Positions 1-7,877 of a stretch of DNA of 64,000 nt are shown here, piece by piece. Origin of the DNA: an uncultured Porphyromonadaceae bacterium (GTDB lineage Bacteria; Bacteroidota; Bacteroidia; Bacteroidales; Muribaculaceae). The stretch lies in contig CALEUL010000049.1 in NCBI GenBank assembly GCA_937921035.1, forward strand, positions 59,181-123,180, given 5' to 3'. Each line of letters begins with the position of its first letter. The stretch's first letter is position 1. Made by a program: the position numbers and the translations under genes. The notes under the pieces are model-generated. The model was not told the DNA's origin. It did not search any database and worked only from the letters and a program-made list of their open reading frames with translations.

Positions 1-9
1 TCGCAGATT

Positions 10-717
10 TTATTTGTTGTTAAGCGAATTAAGGAAAGCGGCGTAGGGCGCGAGGCAGTTGTCTATCATGGCACCCACACCCTTGCTGGTGATTGTGCCG
101 CCCGAGATGCCGTCCACATAGTCGGCGTCGCCGACGGGTTTCTGGCCGTTTTTCACAACCTGCACGGGCTCGAACTTGCCGTTTATAAAGAAGTGCTTGC
201 CTTCGAACTGTTTGCAGAAAGCCGGCTTGGCTATTTCAGCGCCCAGGCCCGGAGTCTCGCCCTGGTGGTCGAAGTATGCGCCGTAGATGGTGGAGCCGTC
301 GGCATTGACGGAAACATATCCCCATATGGGGCCCCACAGGCCGGCGCCGTACATCGGCAGCACATATTTTGTGCCTTCGGGCAGCTGACATTCGTATACG
401 GGCAGCAGGCGCTCGCCTGCGTTCTCCTTGCTCTGTTCCGATACGTTCACATCAAAGGCTGCGGGAGCGTTCCCAACCTTCTCGCCCTTGTCGTTTACGA
501 CAAAGGTAGATGTAACATACTTGCCGTAGGCCTCGATAATGTCCGAGGCGGGCACTTCCACATTCACGCTTGCCAGAATCTGGCGCATCTTGTCGGCGTC
601 GGCGTTCGCTTTCTGACGGTCTTTCAGCGATATGGAGGTCAGAGCCAGTGCGGTGCCCACTACCACAACAAGAACGATGATGTAGACTATGGTGTATAAG
701 TTGCTTTGCTTGTTCAT
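10..717 (-). CDS. nqrC: Na+-translocating NADH:quinone reductase subunit C
   Basis: Subunit C of the inner-membrane Na+-NQR complex, which passes electrons from NADH to quinone and pumps Na+ out. The 235-residue protein has one N-terminal membrane helix (about residues 8-27) and a periplasmic FMN-binding domain. The flavin site is visible as S-G-G-T-I-T at residues 205-210; in this family FMN is covalently bound to a threonine of this motif. It lies 4 bases downstream of nqrB in the same operon; nqrD-F would be expected to follow beyond the left edge. Length and motif fit the family well. Confidence 0.95.
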   Translation of the reverse strand: MNKQSNLYTIVYIIVLVVVVGTALALTSISLKDRQKANADADKMRQILASVNVEVPASDIIEAYGKYVTSTFVVNDKGEKVGNAPAAFDVNVSEQSKENAGERLLPVYECQLPEGTKYVLPMYGAGLWGPIWGYVSVNADGSTIYGAYFDHQGETPGLGAEIAKPAFCKQFEGKHFFINGKFEPVQVVKNGQKPVGDADYVDGISGGTITSKGVGAMIDNCLAPYAAFLNSLNNK

Positions 718-721
718 CTGC

Positions 722-1936
722 TTATTCGGTTTTTGCGTTTACGCGGCTCAGGCGGCGACGCATGTTGGCATGAACGACGCACCAGTCGATGAGCGGAGCA
801 AAGCAGTTCATCAGCAGCACGGCGAGCATTGCGCCTTCGGGGTAGCCGTTGTTATATGTACGGATAAGGATAGCGATAACGCCTATCAGGAAGCCATAGA
901 TGTACTTGCCGGTGTTGGTGCGGGCGGCTGTTACGGGGTCGGTTGCCATGAACACGGCTGCGAAAGCGAAGCCGCCGAGCAGTAGCTGGTCGGCAGGAGC
1001 GAGATACGAGGCCGGGTAGAGGGGCGAGGCGCATGCGTGCGCCACCAGGGCCATGCAGAAGCCGCCGGCGAATACGGATACCATGATCTTCCACGAGGCT
1101 ATGCCGGTGGCAAGCAGGATAATGGCGCCGATAAGGATGCACAGCGTGGATGTTTCGCCGAACGAACCGGGAATAAGACCTAAGAAAGCCTGCCATGTGT
1201 CGATGGCCTGGCCGGTGAGGCCGGTGAGGGTGATATCGGGACCCGACTGGGTTGCGAGCTGGCCGAGCGGTGTGGCGCCCGAGAAGCCGTCGGGGAGGGC
1301 GGTGCCGTAGCCGAAGGGGGTGCCGCCGGCTACATATACCTTGTCGCCGGACATCTGGGCCGGATATGCGAAGAACAGGAACGCGCGGGTTACAAGGGCG
1401 ATGTTAACCACGTTGTAGCCTGTGCCGCCGAAAACTTCCTTGGCGAAGATTACGGCGAATGCCACTGCGACGGCGAGCATCCACAGAGGTATCTCGGCGG
1501 GGCATATCATCGGGACGATGATACCCGTTACAAGAAAGCCTTCCTGAATTTCCTCGTGTTTGAGCTGCGCGGCGGCAAACTCGATGCCGAGGCCGACGAT
1601 GTAGGCCACAGCTACGCGCGGAAGTATTGTGAGGAATCCGTAGCACATCAGCTGCCAGAAGGGGAACTCGGTGGCTCCGAGGGCAAGCCAGTGCTGATAG
1701 CCCGTGTTGTACATGCCGAAGAAGAAGCACGGCATGAGGGCAAGCACCACAATAATCATGGTTCGCTTGGAATCCATGCTGTCGTGGATTTGGACCGCGC
1801 CTGTTCGTGCCGAAGTGGTGGTCGGGGTGTACAGGAAAGACTCGAAGCCCTCGTAAACGGAGTTGAAGGCATGCAGCTTTCCGCCCGGCTGGAAATTCGG
1901 TTTAATGCGGTCGAGAAAATTTCTTATTGTTGCCAA
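722..1936 (-). CDS. nqrB: Na+-translocating NADH:quinone reductase subunit B
   Basis: Large membrane subunit of Na+-NQR, 404 residues with many hydrophobic helices after an amphipathic N-terminus. The S-G-A-T motif at residues 219-222 is the site where NqrB/RnfD proteins carry covalent FMN; the region also forms part of the Na+ and quinone path. The gene sits between nqrA (21 bases upstream) and nqrC (4 bases downstream), the standard operon order. Nothing unusual is seen. Confidence 0.96.
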   Translation of the reverse strand: MATIRNFLDRIKPNFQPGGKLHAFNSVYEGFESFLYTPTTTSARTGAVQIHDSMDSKRTMIIVVLALMPCFFFGMYNTGYQHWLALGATEFPFWQLMCYGFLTILPRVAVAYIVGLGIEFAAAQLKHEEIQEGFLVTGIIVPMICPAEIPLWMLAVAVAFAVIFAKEVFGGTGYNVVNIALVTRAFLFFAYPAQMSGDKVYVAGGTPFGYGTALPDGFSGATPLGQLATQSGPDITLTGLTGQAIDTWQAFLGLIPGSFGETSTLCILIGAIILLATGIASWKIMVSVFAGGFCMALVAHACASPLYPASYLAPADQLLLGGFAFAAVFMATDPVTAARTNTGKYIYGFLIGVIAILIRTYNNGYPEGAMLAVLLMNCFAPLIDWCVVHANMRRRLSRVNAKTE

Positions 1937-1957
1937 AACGTATTGTTGTTAAGTTCT

Positions 1958-3301
1958 CTATTCAAGTTCTTTGCGTACATAATCCAGTCCGTCGCGGATA
2001 ATCTTCTGCAGCGGCAGCTTGGAGGTGTCGGCATATTCGGCGGCGGCGAAATCCTCGGGAGCCACCTCGTAGATACCGAGTTTTTCCATGTCCTCGATGT
2101 TTCCGGACATGATGGCTTTTACGAGATATTCGGTGAGGATGTCCATAGGCACTGCCTTGTCGTACTGGCCGCTCATAATCATTGCCCTGCGGCCGCCGTT
2201 GAGGCGTGCGTCGGGGCGGAAGAGGCGTTTGAGGAAGTGCCCGGGGAAACTGGTGCTTTCGCTCATTTTCGAGGGTGAGAACGATGCCCAGCCCATGAAT
2301 TCGGTGGTGTCGTCGCCCTCGGCGATAACGGTAACCTGTCGGTAGGGATACTCCAGATATCCATCGGCATCCACAGCCGTGCCGACCAGGACGTTGCCCG
2401 ATATCACGCGGCGGTGATGTGCAGCTTCGGCGATATGGCCGGCAAGCAATGCTGCCACAGGAGCGCCTACTGTCGTTTCCACAAGGGCCGGACTGGCTAC
2501 CTCGGGGCCGGTTACTGCGACGATGGTGCGGGTTTCCAGTTCTCCCTTGGAGGCAAGACGGCCAATGCGGCCGAGTGTGGGCAGGTCAAGAGTCCATATC
2601 ACCTCCCCTTTGTTTACGGGGCGGATGTTGGCGGCCTGTACACCGGCGTTGCTTGCGGGGTAGGGGCCTTCCACTGCAACCATTTCGGCGCCGCGGATGT
2701 CTCCGAGATTCCAGTCGGAACCGTGCGAGAGATAAATTTTACCTTTGGTTATGAGAGAAAGTACTTTCACGCCTGCCTCATAATCTTCCTTGGAGAAGAT
2801 GGCCGAGAACACGGCAGGCGAAACGGCAAGAGGTGCAAGGTCCATTGCTGTTACGAAAATGTCGCGCACAACGTCGTTCGGTTCGGGAACCACGGCGTAG
2901 GGACGGCGGCGCATCATGGCCATTAGACCGCTTTGCGCAAGCAGGGCGCGTGCCGAGGCCTCGTCGGTGGCTTTTGGCCATACGGGGGATGTGGCGCCGA
3001 CAGTATTGTCGGCTTCGACAACCACGCGCATAATTTTGCGGCGGTCGCCTCTGACGACGGCGCGGACACGGCCTGCGAGAGGAGCTACAAGCTTCATCTC
3101 GGGATGATTTTTTTCGTAAAGCAACGGTGTGCCGACAGCAACGGCATCGCCCTCTTTCACAGCAAGTTTGGGTATGAAGCCTTCAAAATCGTCGGGCACG
3201 ATGGCACTTTCGCTGGCTTTTACAACCGTTGGTGTCATTTTGCCCTGTGGAACTGCTCCGGCGATGTTGAGACTCACACCCTTTTTGAGCTTCAGGTTCA
3301 T
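1958..3301 (-). CDS. nqrA: Na+-translocating NADH:quinone reductase subunit A
   Basis: Cytoplasmic-face subunit A of Na+-NQR, 447 residues, without membrane helices, matching the usual NqrA length. The N-terminus (LKKGVSLNIAG, then a biotinyl-like segment around residues 35-90) is typical. It is the first gene of the nqr operon. A Bacteroidetes -7 box TAACTTTG (minus strand, 3337-3330) lies about 30 bases upstream of the ATG and probably drives the operon. This complex is the main Na+-pumping respiratory entry point in Bacteroidales. Confidence 0.95.
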   Translation of the reverse strand: MNLKLKKGVSLNIAGAVPQGKMTPTVVKASESAIVPDDFEGFIPKLAVKEGDAVAVGTPLLYEKNHPEMKLVAPLAGRVRAVVRGDRRKIMRVVVEADNTVGATSPVWPKATDEASARALLAQSGLMAMMRRRPYAVVPEPNDVVRDIFVTAMDLAPLAVSPAVFSAIFSKEDYEAGVKVLSLITKGKIYLSHGSDWNLGDIRGAEMVAVEGPYPASNAGVQAANIRPVNKGEVIWTLDLPTLGRIGRLASKGELETRTIVAVTGPEVASPALVETTVGAPVAALLAGHIAEAAHHRRVISGNVLVGTAVDADGYLEYPYRQVTVIAEGDDTTEFMGWASFSPSKMSESTSFPGHFLKRLFRPDARLNGGRRAMIMSGQYDKAVPMDILTEYLVKAIMSGNIEDMEKLGIYEVAPEDFAAAEYADTSKLPLQKIIRDGLDYVRKELE

Positions 3302-3329
3302 GTGATAATCAAGTTATGCTTAAACAGCG

Positions 3330-3337
3330 CAAAGTTA
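3330..3337 (-). promoter_or_regulatory. -7 promoter box of the nqr operon
   Basis: TAACTTTG on the minus strand matches the Bacteroidetes TAnnTTTG -7 element, 28 bases before the nqrA start. A clear TTTG -33 box is not present at the ideal distance, so the call rests on the -7 box and position. Confidence 0.5.
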
Positions 3338-3426
3338 GCACTTTTGCTAAAAATATTTAAATATTTTGATTGGTATAATATGGCTCCTTAACAAAAAATA
3401 ACTGTTCGCCGGATATCGCATGCGCA

Positions 3427-3451
3427 TAAAAAAAGCACGCCATCGGCGTGC
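3427..3451 (-). terminator. Terminator of the Spy-like gene
   Basis: A 7-base-pair stem GCACGCC/GGCGTGC with an ATC loop, followed on the minus strand by a run of U. It lies about 40 bases past the stop codon of the gene at 3491-3991. Confidence 0.8.
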
Positions 3452-3490
3452 CTGAGAGAGAGAGGAGAACAATACTTAAATGATTGCAGA

Positions 3491-3991
3491 CTATTTATGG
3501 TCGCTCTTGTTGGCCTTTCCGCTGTTGCGGCGGTCTTGTGAGTCCTTGCGGATATCTTTTGTATCTTTCTTCGTACCGTGGTGGCGGTATGCGATTTTAT
3601 CGTTGTGTCGGAACGAGCCGGCGCGGTTTAGGTATTCGTTCTCAAGGAACTGTATATACTGCTCCGGAGAGAGTATTGCCTTTATCTGTGCGAGGTATTC
3701 AGCACGGCGCCCTTTCATTTCGGTGCGGAGATCCTTCTTTTCCTGCTTGCGTTCTGCTTTTGCCTTTTCGCGGTCGGCCTTGCGCTGGTCGGCAAGTGCT
3801 TTAAGCTTTGTCTGCTGGTCGGCGGAGAGATTGAGGCCGTCGAAGGGGCAGAAAGCTTTTTTCTGCTGCTGAAGGCAGTTGCCTTCGGCTGTGCAGGCGC
3901 CTGTGTTGCTGGTTGGCTGCTGTGCGAAAATGGTGGCGCATGGTATGGAAGCAATGGTAAGAAGAACTGCTGCGAATAATTTCTTTTTCAT
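3491..3991 (-). CDS. Spy/CpxP-like periplasmic protein
   Basis: 166 residues with a signal peptide (about residues 1-23, ending AQQ). The mature part is highly charged and helical and contains two L-[ST]-x-x-Q-like segments (LSADQQ near residue 55 and LSPEQY near residue 108), which resemble the LTxxQ motifs of Spy/CpxP periplasmic chaperones and metal-sensing proteins. The tail after residue 125 is very rich in K, R, D and H. It stands alone with its own terminator. The exact role cannot be read from the sequence; periplasmic protein protection or metal binding is an inference. Confidence 0.65.
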   Translation of the reverse strand: MKKKLFAAVLLTIASIPCATIFAQQPTSNTGACTAEGNCLQQQKKAFCPFDGLNLSADQQTKLKALADQRKADREKAKAERKQEKKDLRTEMKGRRAEYLAQIKAILSPEQYIQFLENEYLNRAGSFRHNDKIAYRHHGTKKDTKDIRKDSQDRRNSGKANKSDHK

Positions 3992-4128
3992 TTTGATAAT
4001 GCTTTTGTTAGGTAGTAAATTATGCTTTTATTCTTGGCGGCTGTCTTTTACCGCTCACATAATTTTTGACTGCCGTCAGACACTATGGTTTAACGGCAGT
4101 CGGAATATTTTATTAATTTAACAAATGC

Positions 4129-4629
4129 TTATTTCAGCACCGATATGGCGCCTTCGTAGTCGGGCTCGTTGGTGATTTCGTCAACAAGGTCGGAGAAAAT
4201 AATCTTGCCGTCCTTGTCAATCACAATGACAGCTCGCGCCAGCAATGCTGCCAGCGGGCCGTCAACCATCCCCAGACCGTAGTTCCTGGTGAACATCGAC
4301 GAGCGGAAAGCCGAGGCGACTGTAACGTTTTCTATGCCTTCGGCGGCGCAGAAACGGTTCATGGCGAAGGGCAGGTCTTTGGAGATGCAGATTACTGCTG
4401 TATCTTTAAGTCCGGCGGCTTCCTTGTTGAAGCGTCGCACGCTCATGGCGCAAACCGGTGTGTCGAGACTGGGGAAAATATTGAGCACCACGCGTTTGCC
4501 CTCGAAATCGCTCAGGCGTACGTCGGTAAGGTCTTTGGATGTGAGGTCGAATCCCGGTGCCTGGGTGCCTACTGCGGGAATATCGCCGTAGGTATGGACG
4601 GGAGAACCTTTGAAATAAATTGTCTGCAT
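4129..4629 (-). CDS. tpx: Thiol peroxidase (Tpx, atypical 2-Cys peroxiredoxin)
   Basis: Reduces hydrogen peroxide and organic peroxides using thioredoxin. The 166-residue length is standard. The peroxidatic cysteine is Cys60 in the context FPSLDTPVC, and the resolving cysteine is Cys94 in NRFC, the spacing typical of Tpx. It has no signal peptide, so it is cytoplasmic. The upstream gene (4650-5840) lies only 20 bases away on the same strand and may be co-transcribed. An imperfect hairpin at 4068-4103 could end the transcript. Confidence 0.95.
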   Translation of the reverse strand: MQTIYFKGSPVHTYGDIPAVGTQAPGFDLTSKDLTDVRLSDFEGKRVVLNIFPSLDTPVCAMSVRRFNKEAAGLKDTAVICISKDLPFAMNRFCAAEGIENVTVASAFRSSMFTRNYGLGMVDGPLAALLARAVIVIDKDGKIIFSDLVDEITNEPDYEGAISVLK

Positions 4630-4649
4630 TATGTCTGTGTATTAAAATA

Positions 4650-5840
4650 TTAATTGTTTGCCTCTGTGGCATATTGTATAACAACCGAGGGCATGTCGTT
4701 GTTGTAGCCAACGATATAATTGGTAACGGTTCCAGCCGGCGACGCAAACAGGATTACCGGAGTTATACTGCCTATGCCGCACTCGCGCGCGGCGCCCCTG
4801 GCGTTTACAAGCAGGTGTTCGCCGGCACGCAGGCGGGGAACGAGGGCTTCGACGTCTTCGGCGCGATGGTTCAGGAATGCCCACACGACATCTGTCTGCT
4901 GCGGCAGCATGTCTACGGCACTGCGTACATCGTCCACAAGCTGTCCGGTGGTGCCGACTTCGGCATCGACAAACACAACGATGGTTGGAGCGGCGAATGC
5001 ACTGCCGCGCTCATGCTCGTACCGTTCGCCTGTGGTGGTGCGTGCCGCTATGCGGGGCATGGGGCCACCGGGGAGTTTCTCAAGCGAGAATGTGCTTTCG
5101 CGGAACTTGCCGAAGTCTTCGGGGCGACGTGCCACGACGCTTTCCTCGTCGATGCGGCATGACGTCGATGCGGATGAATAGGCGAAATTTACCGTTATGC
5201 TCTGTTCGCCCAACTGCCCGGGGTTGTTCTCGAATTCATATTGTACGGGCCGCAGAGTGGCGGCATCGAGCGCATAAGTATATTCTGCGGCGTCGAAGCC
5301 GGCGAAGCGGCGCACTCCTTTTACTACAATACACTGTCTGCCGGCGACGCTTCTGCCGTTTTCAACCGTATATTTGTATGTTGTGTCGGACGCCATTTCC
5401 ATGAAGCGGCGCCCTGTCATCTGTGGAAGCAGATCCACAAACTGTGCCTGCATCTGCACGCCCCGCGAAATGTTTCCTCCGGGCGCGAAAACCTCAGGAG
5501 TCTCCTCGCGGTGGTATTCCTGCAGGCGGCTGTCGCGCATGCGGTAGTGGGTGCCGTCGAAATATGCCAGAAAACCGTCCGATACCCCTGATGGTGCCGG
5601 TAGCTGCCACCCGATAAAATAGCTGCACGGAGCAAGGCTGTCGGCCGGTGTCGCCACACTCTCAAGGTCGAGAGTGTACGCTACCGGTTCTGAGAGATTT
5701 GGTAGAAATACCTCGTAGCGGGCGCTGTCGGCGTAACATTCCATCGCTTCCATACATCCGCCAATTTCCTGAAGTGTCTGTGCCTGAACACATCCGGCGG
5801 ATACCAGGACACAGACCAGAGCTGCACTAACTTTCTGCAT
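4650..5840 (-). CDS. Secreted protein with a cysteine-free thioredoxin-like C-terminal domain
   Basis: 396 residues with a signal peptide (residues 1-20, ending VQAQ). Residues 21-230 look like a beta-rich domain similar in texture to LolA/LppX-type lipoprotein-carrier folds. Residues 245-390 read like a TlpA/AhpC-type thioredoxin domain: a strand (TIVVFVDA), a helix, a second strand (VVWAFLN) and a cis-proline-like segment (ITPVILF). At the position of the usual C-x-x-C there is only V-G-T-T, so thiol chemistry looks lost. It is followed 20 bases later by tpx. Family assignment is from pattern only; a periplasmic folding, binding or sensor role is possible. Confidence 0.5.
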   Translation of the reverse strand: MQKVSAALVCVLVSAGCVQAQTLQEIGGCMEAMECYADSARYEVFLPNLSEPVAYTLDLESVATPADSLAPCSYFIGWQLPAPSGVSDGFLAYFDGTHYRMRDSRLQEYHREETPEVFAPGGNISRGVQMQAQFVDLLPQMTGRRFMEMASDTTYKYTVENGRSVAGRQCIVVKGVRRFAGFDAAEYTYALDAATLRPVQYEFENNPGQLGEQSITVNFAYSSASTSCRIDEESVVARRPEDFGKFRESTFSLEKLPGGPMPRIAARTTTGERYEHERGSAFAAPTIVVFVDAEVGTTGQLVDDVRSAVDMLPQQTDVVWAFLNHRAEDVEALVPRLRAGEHLLVNARGAARECGIGSITPVILFASPAGTVTNYIVGYNNDMPSVVIQYATEANN

Positions 5841-5917
5841 AATGTGATGAATTTAACTTCCAACGCCGTAGGGGCCCGAAAAGTTCGGTCGACGTGCGGA
5901 AAAAATATGGCGACACA

Positions 5918-6190
5918 TAAAAAAGACGCCGGCCGAAGCCGACGTCTCTATAAGAGCCACACCAAAGGATGCGATGAAACTCCGAAAAAAACAAGGTTTG
6001 AGTGCTCGCCGTCCTTTGTAATCCTCCGGCACAAAGGCACGTATCGCCGAAACGCTACGTCGAGGCCCGCCATTAGCCGGCTAAGCTTGTTCTCGGTATT
6101 TCATAATGATTTGAAGAGTTTCCCAATCTACTTTGATGTGGTAATCGTTAAGTCTTTTTGGGGTCAGGCTCTCTTGCCTTTTGTTTTATA
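5918..6190 (-). ncRNA. Structured non-coding RNA, about 270 nt, possibly a 6S/Bacteroidales-1-type RNA
   Basis: Between hisS and the next gene on the minus strand lies a complete transcription unit without an ORF. It has a promoter (TTTG at 6225-6222, 20 bases, TAAATTTG at 6201-6194) and a strong terminator (5919-5947). The transcript folds well: CCACATCAAAG near the 5' end pairs with CTTTGGTGTGG near the 3' end over 11 base pairs, then an 8x8 internal loop, then GAAACTC/GAGTTTC over 7 pairs, then AACAAG/CTTGTT. Inside are local hairpins, including CCTTTGT/ACAAAGG and ACGTA/TACGT. A long closed rod with loops, its own promoter and terminator resembles what is described for Bacteroidales 6S-like RNA, but I cannot confirm the family. 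A leader RNA of the gene at 4650-5840 is an alternative. Confidence 0.65.
5919..5947 (-). terminator. Terminator of the non-coding RNA
   Basis: Stem AGACG(t)CGGC / GCCG(g)CGTCT with one mismatch and a four-base loop, followed on the minus strand by six U. It ends the RNA unit about 80 bases before the next start codon. Confidence 0.8.
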
Positions 6191-6193
6191 ACA

Positions 6194-6225
6194 CAAATTT
6201 AGGACTTCCTGTTCGGACGGCCAAA
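6194..6225 (-). promoter_or_regulatory. Promoter of the non-coding RNA
   Basis: On the minus strand TTTG (6225-6222), 20 bases, then TAAATTTG (6201-6194): a full match to the Bacteroidetes housekeeping promoter. It begins within 10 bases of the hisS stop codon, so the RNA is transcribed separately from hisS. Confidence 0.8.
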
Positions 6226-6232
6226 TTTTTTG

Positions 6233-7597
6233 TCAATTATTTTCGAAAAATTTCGCAACGTCGGCAACGGGAAGCGACATCTGCTCGCCCGTAGTCATAT
6301 TTTTAATGCCAACAGTGCCGGCTGCAAGCTCGTCCTCGCCAATCATGGCGAAGAAAGGAACATTCAGCGCGTTGGCATAGCTTATCTGCTTTTTCATCTT
6401 GGCAGAGTCCGGGTAAACCTCGGCCGGGATGCCTTTGGCGCGCAGCTCTTTCACAATCCGCAGCGATTCGGCTGCCGGTGCCGTGCCGAAGTTCGCGAAC
6501 AGCACTTTGGTTGCCATTCCGGTGCCCTCGGGATAGAGATTGAGAGTATTCAGCACATCGTAGATGCGGTCGGCGCCTAAGGATATACCAACGCCGGAAA
6601 TTCCGGGAAGTCCGAATATGCCCGTAAGGTTGTCGTAGCGGCCGCCACCGGTAATGCTGCCAATCTCAGTATCCAGCGCTTTCACCTCTATTATAGTGCC
6701 GGTATAATAGTTGAGGCCGCGTGCAAGGGATACATCAAGGTCGAGGCGCGCGTCAAGACCGAGCAGGGCTGTGTTGTCCACCACATACTGCAGTTCTTCC
6801 ACGCCGCGGCGGCCGATTTCGCTGCCGGCAAGCAACTCGGCGAGTCTGCCGAGGCGTTCGGCTGTTGTGCCGTCGATTTGCAGCATCGGACGCAGCGCGT
6901 CTATCGACGCCTGTCCCAGACCGCGCTCGGCAAGTTCGGCCTCCACATTCTCCAGTCCAATCTTATCAATCTTGTCGATTGCTACCGTTATGTCTATCAG
7001 CTTGTCGGGTGCGCCGATAAGTTCTGCTATGCCGGCAAGAATCTTTCTGTTGTTAAGTTTTATGGCCACTCGCACGTGCAGGCGGCGGAATACTTCGTCG
7101 ATAAGCTGAAGCAGTTCAACCTCGTTGAGCAGCGAATCGGAGCCTACAACATCGGCGTCGCACTGGTAGAACTCGCGGTAGCGCCCTTTTTGCGGACGGT
7201 CGGCACGCCATACGGGCTGAATCTGATAGCGCTTGAACGGCAGCTGCAGCTCGTCGCGGTGCTGAACCACAAAGCGTGCGAAGGGCACCGTTAGGTCGTA
7301 GCGCATGCCGCGGTCGCAGAGTTTTGCGGCCAGGCGTGCAGGCTCGCCTTCGTACTGAGCCGGGTCGATGCCGTGCATAAAATCGCCGGAGTTAAGGATT
7401 TTGAACAACAGTTTGTCGCCTTCCTCGCCATATTTGCCCATGAGCGTGGATAGGTTCTCCATTGCCGGAGTCTCGATCTGACGGAAACCGAACAGCTTGA
7501 AGACTTCGCGGATGGTGTCGAAAATATAGTTGCGGCGCGACATTTCTACGGGTCCGAAATCGCGCGTTCCTTTAGGAGTGTTGGGTTTTGTTGCCAT
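6233..7597 (-). CDS. hisS: Histidyl-tRNA synthetase
   Basis: Class II aminoacyl-tRNA synthetase that charges tRNA-His; 454 residues, the usual length for this phylum. The N-terminus (KGTRDFGP) and the class II motifs are present: FYQCDADVVG in motif 2, the histidine-binding loop ARGLNYYTG, and GGGRYDN followed by the motif 3 region with GADRI. The C-terminal anticodon-binding domain starts near residue 360. A perfect promoter ends only four bases before the ATG, so the message may have almost no leader. Divergent from the tRNA-Gln gene. Confidence 0.97.
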   Translation of the reverse strand: MATKPNTPKGTRDFGPVEMSRRNYIFDTIREVFKLFGFRQIETPAMENLSTLMGKYGEEGDKLLFKILNSGDFMHGIDPAQYEGEPARLAAKLCDRGMRYDLTVPFARFVVQHRDELQLPFKRYQIQPVWRADRPQKGRYREFYQCDADVVGSDSLLNEVELLQLIDEVFRRLHVRVAIKLNNRKILAGIAELIGAPDKLIDITVAIDKIDKIGLENVEAELAERGLGQASIDALRPMLQIDGTTAERLGRLAELLAGSEIGRRGVEELQYVVDNTALLGLDARLDLDVSLARGLNYYTGTIIEVKALDTEIGSITGGGRYDNLTGIFGLPGISGVGISLGADRIYDVLNTLNLYPEGTGMATKVLFANFGTAPAAESLRIVKELRAKGIPAEVYPDSAKMKKQISYANALNVPFFAMIGEDELAAGTVGIKNMTTGEQMSLPVADVAKFFENN

Positions 7598-7601
7598 GCC
7601 A

Positions 7602-7633
7602 CAAAATTAGCAATTATGATGCAGAAGCACAAA
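7602..7633 (-). promoter_or_regulatory. hisS promoter, nearly touching the start codon
   Basis: Minus strand TTTG (7633-7630), 20 bases, TAATTTTG (7609-7602). The hisS ATG begins at 7597. In this promoter class transcription starts a few bases after the -7 box, which would place the start at or next to the ATG. Confidence 0.75.
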
Positions 7634-7657
7634 TTTTCGAAAAAATATCTCAAAAAA

Positions 7658-7689
7658 TTTGGTGGATTAAAAAAAACGCCGTAACTTTG
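7658..7689 (+). promoter_or_regulatory. Promoter of tRNA-Gln
   Basis: TTTG (7658-7661), 20 bases, TAACTTTG (7682-7689): a perfect Bacteroidetes promoter ending 38 bases before the mature tRNA. Confidence 0.8.
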
Positions 7690-7727
7690 CACCGCAAAAC
7701 CGAGGGAGACACCTCCCAATCACAAAT

Positions 7728-7798
7728 TGCCTTGTGGTGTAATGGTAGCACGTCGGATTCTGGTTCCGCCTGTGAGGGTTCGAATCCTTCCAAGGCAA
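7728..7798 (+). tRNA. tRNA-Gln (anticodon CTG)
   Basis: Cloverleaf read by eye: acceptor TGCCTTG pairs with CAAGGCA, D stem GTGT/GCAC, anticodon loop TTCTGGT with CTG at 34-36, T arm GAGGG-TTCGAAT-CCTTC and discriminator A. The top pair of the anticodon stem is a T-C mismatch. The full CCA end is not encoded. Its own promoter and a terminator flank it. Confidence 0.93.
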
Positions 7799-7800
7799 CA

Positions 7801-7836
7801 AAAAAGAGTTGAGTCGTTTGACCCAGCTCTTTTTTA
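7801..7836 (+). terminator. Terminator after tRNA-Gln
   Basis: A ten-pair stem with one mismatch (GAGTTGAGTC/GACCCAGCTC, GTTT loop) flanked by A and T runs, directly after the tRNA. The symmetry would also let it work on the other strand. Confidence 0.8.
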
Positions 7837-7877
7837 TGATTTATTCTTTGATTTCCTCACTCCTTAATTTAAATCTG

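Noticed and set aside
4068..4103. Strong terminator after tpx
   Set aside because: The GACTGCCGT/ACGGCAGTC stem is good, but the loop is 16-17 bases and no U-run follows on the minus strand; too weak to list as a firm terminator.
5918..6190. RNase P RNA, tmRNA or SRP RNA as identity of the structured RNA
   Set aside because: It lacks the RNase P GAGGAAAGUCC-type core, the tRNA-like end of tmRNA and the GGAAGC tetraloop helix of SRP RNA.
7809..7877. Longer N-terminus for L-serine dehydratase
   Set aside because: The extra codons overlap the tRNA-Gln terminator, and the conserved start of the family is at 7878.
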